From contig NZ_CP034550.1 in NCBI RefSeq assembly GCF_009498035.1, forward strand, positions 7,626,001 to 7,690,000: a DNA stretch of 64,000 nt. The letters run 5' to 3'. The position numbers were made by a program, and so were the translations under genes. Source of the DNA: Saccharothrix syringae (lineage in GTDB: Bacteria > Actinomycetota > Actinomycetes > Mycobacteriales > Pseudonocardiaceae). The notes under the pieces are model-generated. The model ran no database searches, was not told the origin of the DNA, and saw only the letters and a list, made by a program, of their open reading frames with translations. Of this stretch, positions 60,448 to 64,000 are shown in pieces. Position 1 is the first letter of the stretch; each line of letters begins with the position of its first letter.

Positions 60448-61824
60448 TCACCCCGCCGCGCGGTGCGGTCCGTGCTGCTCGTCGAGCACCTGCCCGACGA
60501 TCGCGGTGCTGTGCGTGCCGGCCCGGAAGGACTCGTGGGCCAGCACGCGCCGCAGGAAGGCCGTTGTCGTGCGCACGCCCGGCCCGGCGATCCGGAACTC
60601 GGCCAGGGCCCGGTCCATCCGGGCCAGCGCGGTGGGCCGGTCCGGCGCCCACACCAGCACCTTGGCCAGCATCGAGTCGTAGCTCGCGGGCACCCGGTAG
60701 CCCGGGTAGCCGTGCGTGTCGACCCGCACGAACGGGCCGCCCGGCGGGCTGAACTCCACCAGCCGCCCCGGCGCGGGCGCGAAGTCCCGCTCGGGGTCCT
60801 CCACGTTGACCCGGCACTCGATCGCCACGCCGCGCGGCACCACGTCCTGCTGCCGCAGGCCCAGTTCGGCGCCCGCCGCGACCTCGATCTGCGCGCGCAC
60901 CAGGTCCAGGCCGGTGACCAGCTCGGTGACCGGGTGCTCGACCTGGATGCGGGTGTTGACCTCCATGAAGTAGAACCGCCCGTCCGGCCCGACCAGGAAC
61001 TCGAACGTGCCGGCGCCGACGTAGCCGACGGCCCGCGCGCCGGCCACCGACACCTCGCCCATGCGCTCGACCAGCTCGCGCGGCAGGCCCGGCGCGGGCG
61101 TCTCCTCGACCAGCTTCTGGTGCCTGCGCTGGGTCGAGCAGTCGCGCTCGCCCAGGTGCACCGCGTTGCCGTGCCGGTCGCACAGGACCTGGATCTCGAC
61201 GTGCCTGGCGGTGGCCAGGTACCGCTCCACGTACACCCGCGGGTCGCCGAACAACGCCTGCGCCACCGCGACGGTCTCCCGGTGGGCGCGCCCGAACTCC
61301 GCCGCGTCGTGCACCACCCGCATGCCCCGGCCGCCGCCGCCCGCGGCCGCCTTGATGATCACCGGGTAGCCGATGTCGTCGGCCAGGGACCGCGCCTCGG
61401 ATGCCGAGCCCAGCGGGTCCAGGCTGCCCGGCAGCAGCGGCAGCCCGGCCCGCGCCATGACCCCGCGCGCGGCCGTCTTGTCCCCCAGCTGGGCGATGAC
61501 CTCCGGCGGGGGGCCGATGAACACCAGGCCGTTGTCCCGGCACACCTCGGCGAAGTCCGGGTCCTCGGACAGGAACCCGTAGCCCGGGTGGACCGCCTCG
61601 GCGCCGGTGCGCAGGGCGGCCTCGACCACCGCGGCGATGTCGAGGTAGCTCTTCCTGGCCGGCGCCGGTCCGATCTGGACGGACTCGTCGGCGTAGGACA
61701 CCACCGCGGAGTCGCGGTCGTCCGTGGAGTGCACCGCGACCGTGCGGATGCCCATCTCGCGGCACGTGCGGGCCACCCGGAGGGCGATCTCGCCCCGGTT
61801 GGCGATGAGGACCTTGTCGAACAC
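60448..61824 (-). CDS. accC: Acetyl-CoA carboxylase biotin carboxylase subunit
   Basis: 458 residues, full length for AccC. It starts FDKVLIANRGEIALRVARTC, with the ATP-grasp glycine loop IIKAAAGGGGRGMRVV and the catalytic EVNTRIQVEHPVTE. It carboxylates the biotin on the carrier encoded just upstream, using ATP and bicarbonate. GTG start at 61824, only 3 bp after the carrier stop. It is embedded with a polyketide ketoreductase, so it likely supplies malonyl-CoA to the polyketide synthase rather than being the only housekeeping copy. The last ~15 residues are short compared with some homologues, but no domain is missing. Confidence 0.95.
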   Translation of the reverse strand: MFDKVLIANRGEIALRVARTCREMGIRTVAVHSTDDRDSAVVSYADESVQIGPAPARKSYLDIAAVVEAALRTGAEAVHPGYGFLSEDPDFAEVCRDNGLVFIGPPPEVIAQLGDKTAARGVMARAGLPLLPGSLDPLGSASEARSLADDIGYPVIIKAAAGGGGRGMRVVHDAAEFGRAHRETVAVAQALFGDPRVYVERYLATARHVEIQVLCDRHGNAVHLGERDCSTQRRHQKLVEETPAPGLPRELVERMGEVSVAGARAVGYVGAGTFEFLVGPDGRFYFMEVNTRIQVEHPVTELVTGLDLVRAQIEVAAGAELGLRQQDVVPRGVAIECRVNVEDPERDFAPAPGRLVEFSPPGGPFVRVDTHGYPGYRVPASYDSMLAKVLVWAPDRPTALARMDRALAEFRIAGPGVRTTTAFLRRVLAHESFRAGTHSTAIVGQVLDEQHGPHRAAG

Positions 61825-61827
61825 GGC

Positions 61828-62340
61828 CTACCCCGCCGTCCGGTCGGGGGGTGCCAGCTCGAACAGCCGGGTGCCGTACTCGACGGTCTCGCCGTCGGCG
61901 GCCAGGGCCCGCGCGACCAGGCCGGCCCGGTCCGCCTCGACCGGGATCATCAGCTTCATCGCCTCGACGATGCCGACCTGCTGGCCCGGCCGCACCCGGT
62001 CGCCCTCGGCGACGAACGGCGGCGCACCGGGCTGCGGCGCCCGGTAGAACACGCCGACCGTCGGCGAGGTCAGGTACTCGCCCTCCGGGGCGGGCGGCTC
62101 GGGCGCGGCGGGCGCCCCGGCCGCGACGACGGTGACCGGCTGCCCCGCGTCGTCCCACTCCACCTCGACGACCACGTCGCCCGCCTGCACGCGCAGCCGC
62201 TTCGGCGCGGTCGGCACGTCGGCCAGCAGCCGCACCACCGAGCGCCGGGTCTCCTCCAGCAGCGCCCGGTGCCCGTCGAGGCGCTCGGTCAGGCCGTTGA
62301 ACAGCTCGTGGCCGTTGTCGGTGATCACACCCTGCGTCAC
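61828..62340 (-). CDS. accB: Biotin carboxyl carrier protein of acetyl-CoA carboxylase
   Basis: 170 residues. The C-terminal biotinyl domain contains [12 protein letters not shown] with the biotin-accepting Lys in AMKLM. The Ala/Pro-rich middle ([17 protein letters not shown]) is the usual mobile linker, and the N-terminal helix ([20 protein letters not shown]) may contact the carboxylase. The GTG start at 62340 overlaps the stop of the carboxyltransferase gene as GTGA and has GGGAGGG upstream. It shuttles CO2 between AccC and the carboxyltransferase. Confidence 0.94.
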   Translation of the reverse strand: MTQGVITDNGHELFNGLTERLDGHRALLEETRRSVVRLLADVPTAPKRLRVQAGDVVVEVEWDDAGQPVTVVAAGAPAAPEPPAPEGEYLTSPTVGVFYRAPQPGAPPFVAEGDRVRPGQQVGIVEAMKLMIPVEADRAGLVARALAADGETVEYGTRLFELAPPDRTAG

Positions 62341-64000
62341 GGGGTTCCCTCCCTGTCGAACCATTCCGGCGAGCCGAAGGCCCGGAACCTGCGCCACCGC
62401 CGCTCCACCAGGTCGTCCCGGTCCAGGGCGGACAGCCGGTCCAGGGCCGCGGCGAGCGCGGACCGCAGCCGGTCGGCCGCGGCGCGGTGGTCGGCCTGGC
62501 TGCCGCCCGCCGGCTCCGGCACCACGCCGTCCACCACGCCCAGCCGCAGCAGGCTGCGCGCGTCGACCCGGAGCGCGTCGGCCGCGGTCGGGGCCATCGC
62601 CGGGTCGCTCCACAGGATCGAGGCGCACCCCTCCGGGCTGATCACGGAGTACGTGCCCCGCTCGCAGATCAGCACCTCGTCGGCCGCGGCCAGGGCCAGC
62701 GCCCCGCCACTGCCGCCCTCGCCGATGACGACCGCCACCACCGGCACGCGCAGCCCGGTCATCAGGCGGATGCTCTCCGCGATGGCCACGGCCTGCCCGT
62801 TCTCCTCGGCCTCCACGCCGGGGTGGGCGCCGGGCGTGTCCACCAGCGTGACCACGGGCAGGGACAGCTTCTCGGCCAGCCGCATCAGCCGGGCCGCCTT
62901 GCGGTACCCCCGCGGCGAGGCCATGCCGTAGTTGCGCCTGGCCAGCTCGGCGGGCGTGTGGCCCTTCTGGTGGCCGAGGACCACGACCGGGCGGCCGCCC
63001 AGCCGGGCGATGCCGCCGACGAGGGCGGCGCAGTCGCCGCCGATCCGGTCGCCGCGCAGCTCCTCGAAACCGTCGAAGGCCAGCGCCAGGTAGTCGAGCG
63101 CGGTGGGCCGGTCGATGTCCCTGGCCTGCCGCACGGTTTCCCAGCGGTCCACCGGGGGCAGCCGGTCGGGGTCGCGGATGACGGGGTCCGGACCGGTGCC
63201 GGGGTGAGGGGGTGCCTCGGCCGGCCGGGCGGCGCCGGCGGACCGGGCGACGCCGCCCGCCTGCTCTGCGTCGGCCGGTTGCCGGCTCCCGACGGCCCGC
63301 CCGCCCTCCCCCTCCCCCTCCCCCTCCACCCCACCCCGCTCCACCCCACCCCGCGCGGCCGCGAGCAGCGCGCCCAGAGCGGCCCGCAGCTCACCCCGCG
63401 GCCGGATCGCGTCGACCAGCCCGTGCGCCAGCAGGAACTCCGCCGTCTGGAACGCGGGCGGCAGCTCCTGCCGGATGGTCTGCTCGATCACCCGCCGCCC
63501 GGCGAAGCCCAGGCGCGCGCCCGGCTCGGCGACGATCACGTCGCACAGCGTCGCGAACGAGGCCGCCACCCCGCCGTAGGTCGGGTCGGTGACCAGCGAG
63601 ACGGTCAGCACCCCCGCCCGGTCCAGCCGACCCAGCGCCTGGCTGGTCTTCGCCATCTGCATCAGCGAGACGGCGCCCTCCTGCATCCGCGCCCCGCCGG
63701 ACGCCGGCACGAGCAGCAGCGGCCACCGCCGCTCCAGCGCGACCTCCGCCGCCCCGGTGACCAGCTCGCCGACCGCCGCGCCGAGGCTGCCGCCCAGGAA
63801 CCGGAAGTCCATCACGGCCGCGACCACCGGTTCACCGCCGATCCGGCCGGTCACCACCAGCACGGCCTCGGTCAGGCCGGTGGCCCGGCGCGCGGCGGCC
63901 AGCCGCTCCGGGTAGGGCTTGCGGTCGACGAAGCCGAGCACGTCGACGCTGCGCGCGGGCAGGTCGACGACCTCCGCGCTGCCGGGGTCGAACAGCAGGT
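62337..64000 (-). CDS. Acetyl-CoA carboxylase carboxyltransferase, fused beta-alpha (5' end beyond window)
   Basis: At least 554 residues; the frame continues past the right edge, and the zinc-ribbon N-terminus of AccD is not visible. The first part is the beta subunit ([53 protein letters not shown]). A linker of Gly/Glu repeats ([10 protein letters not shown], encoded by a CCTCCC-rich stretch at 63300-63350) leads to the alpha subunit ([61 protein letters not shown]). It transfers CO2 from carboxybiotin to acetyl-CoA. The fused form in an operon with ketoreductase and aromatase indicates a dedicated malonyl-CoA supply for the type II polyketide synthase. Confidence 0.93.
   Translation of the reverse strand, partial: LLFDPGSAEVVDLPARSVDVLGFVDRKPYPERLAAARRATGLTEAVLVVTGRIGGEPVVAAVMDFRFLGGSLGAAVGELVTGAAEVALERRWPLLLVPASGGARMQEGAVSLMQMAKTSQALGRLDRAGVLTVSLVTDPTYGGVAASFATLCDVIVAEPGARLGFAGRRVIEQTIRQELPPAFQTAEFLLAHGLVDAIRPRGELRAALGALLAAARGGVERGGVEGEGEGEGGRAVGSRQPADAEQAGGVARSAGAARPAEAPPHPGTGPDPVIRDPDRLPPVDRWETVRQARDIDRPTALDYLALAFDGFEELRGDRIGGDCAALVGGIARLGGRPVVVLGHQKGHTPAELARRNYGMASPRGYRKAARLMRLAEKLSLPVVTLVDTPGAHPGVEAEENGQAVAIAESIRLMTGLRVPVVAVVIGEGGSGGALALAAADEVLICERGTYSVISPEGCASILWSDPAMAPTAADALRVDARSLLRLGVVDGVVPEPAGGSQADHRAAADRLRSALAAALDRLSALDRDDLVERRWRRFRAFGSPEWFDREGTP

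Overview
The window is GC-rich actinomycete DNA. The GTG starts, GTGA/ATGA stop-start overlaps, rare TTA codons, SARP-NB-ARC-TPR regulators and dense secondary-metabolite content fit a filamentous actinomycete. A Pseudonocardiales-type genome is my guess; no rRNA or tRNA is present to test it.

Region 1 (1-31514, minus strand) is a nonribosomal peptide operon: a stand-alone penicillin-binding-protein-like thioesterase candidate, a four-module NRPS (A-T-C-A-T-E-C-A-T-E-C-A-T), and a second NRPS of at least 4.3 modules that runs off the left edge. The line starts with an adenylation domain and no starter condensation domain. My reading is a free N-terminus and a peptide of nine or more residues: roughly Ile-like, D-Val, D-Thr, Val, D-Ile-like, basic, D-X, basic, and so on. 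The cyclase candidate suggests head-to-tail closure. All three genes carry a TTA codon. The second NRPS contains a repeat of about 7.66 kb covering two modules.

Region 2 (32122-36560): a tandem universal stress protein, an array of hairpin-forming 30-31 bp repeats, a MerR/quinone-oxidoreductase pair with a MerR-type promoter, and a frameshifted gene whose C-terminus carries a HEPN-like RNxxxH motif.

Region 3 (36687-48755): two paralogous SARP regulators (one with a TTA codon) flank an unknown beta-rich protein and a secreted GH3 glycosidase with two discoidin domains under a LacI-type palindrome. A cytochrome P450 with a TetR-like operator follows.

Region 4 (49019-57157): a LysR regulator divergent from a DapA/NanA-family lyase, then a complete rhamnose catabolic operon (isomerase, aldolase-dehydrogenase, kinase; starts overlap by 4 bp) with two LacI-type operators around a promoter, then a thioredoxin-reductase-like flavoprotein.

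Region 5 (57474-64000, minus strand) is the edge of a type II polyketide cluster: a fused acetyl-CoA carboxylase carboxyltransferase (cut by the right edge), biotin carrier, biotin carboxylase, C9-type ketoreductase, didomain aromatase/cyclase and a C-terminally shortened FAD monooxygenase. No ketosynthase lies in the window.

Three unrelated low-complexity arrays lie directly 3' of coding regions (33010-33390, 47391-47528, 57240-57418). Several strong hairpins close transcription units.
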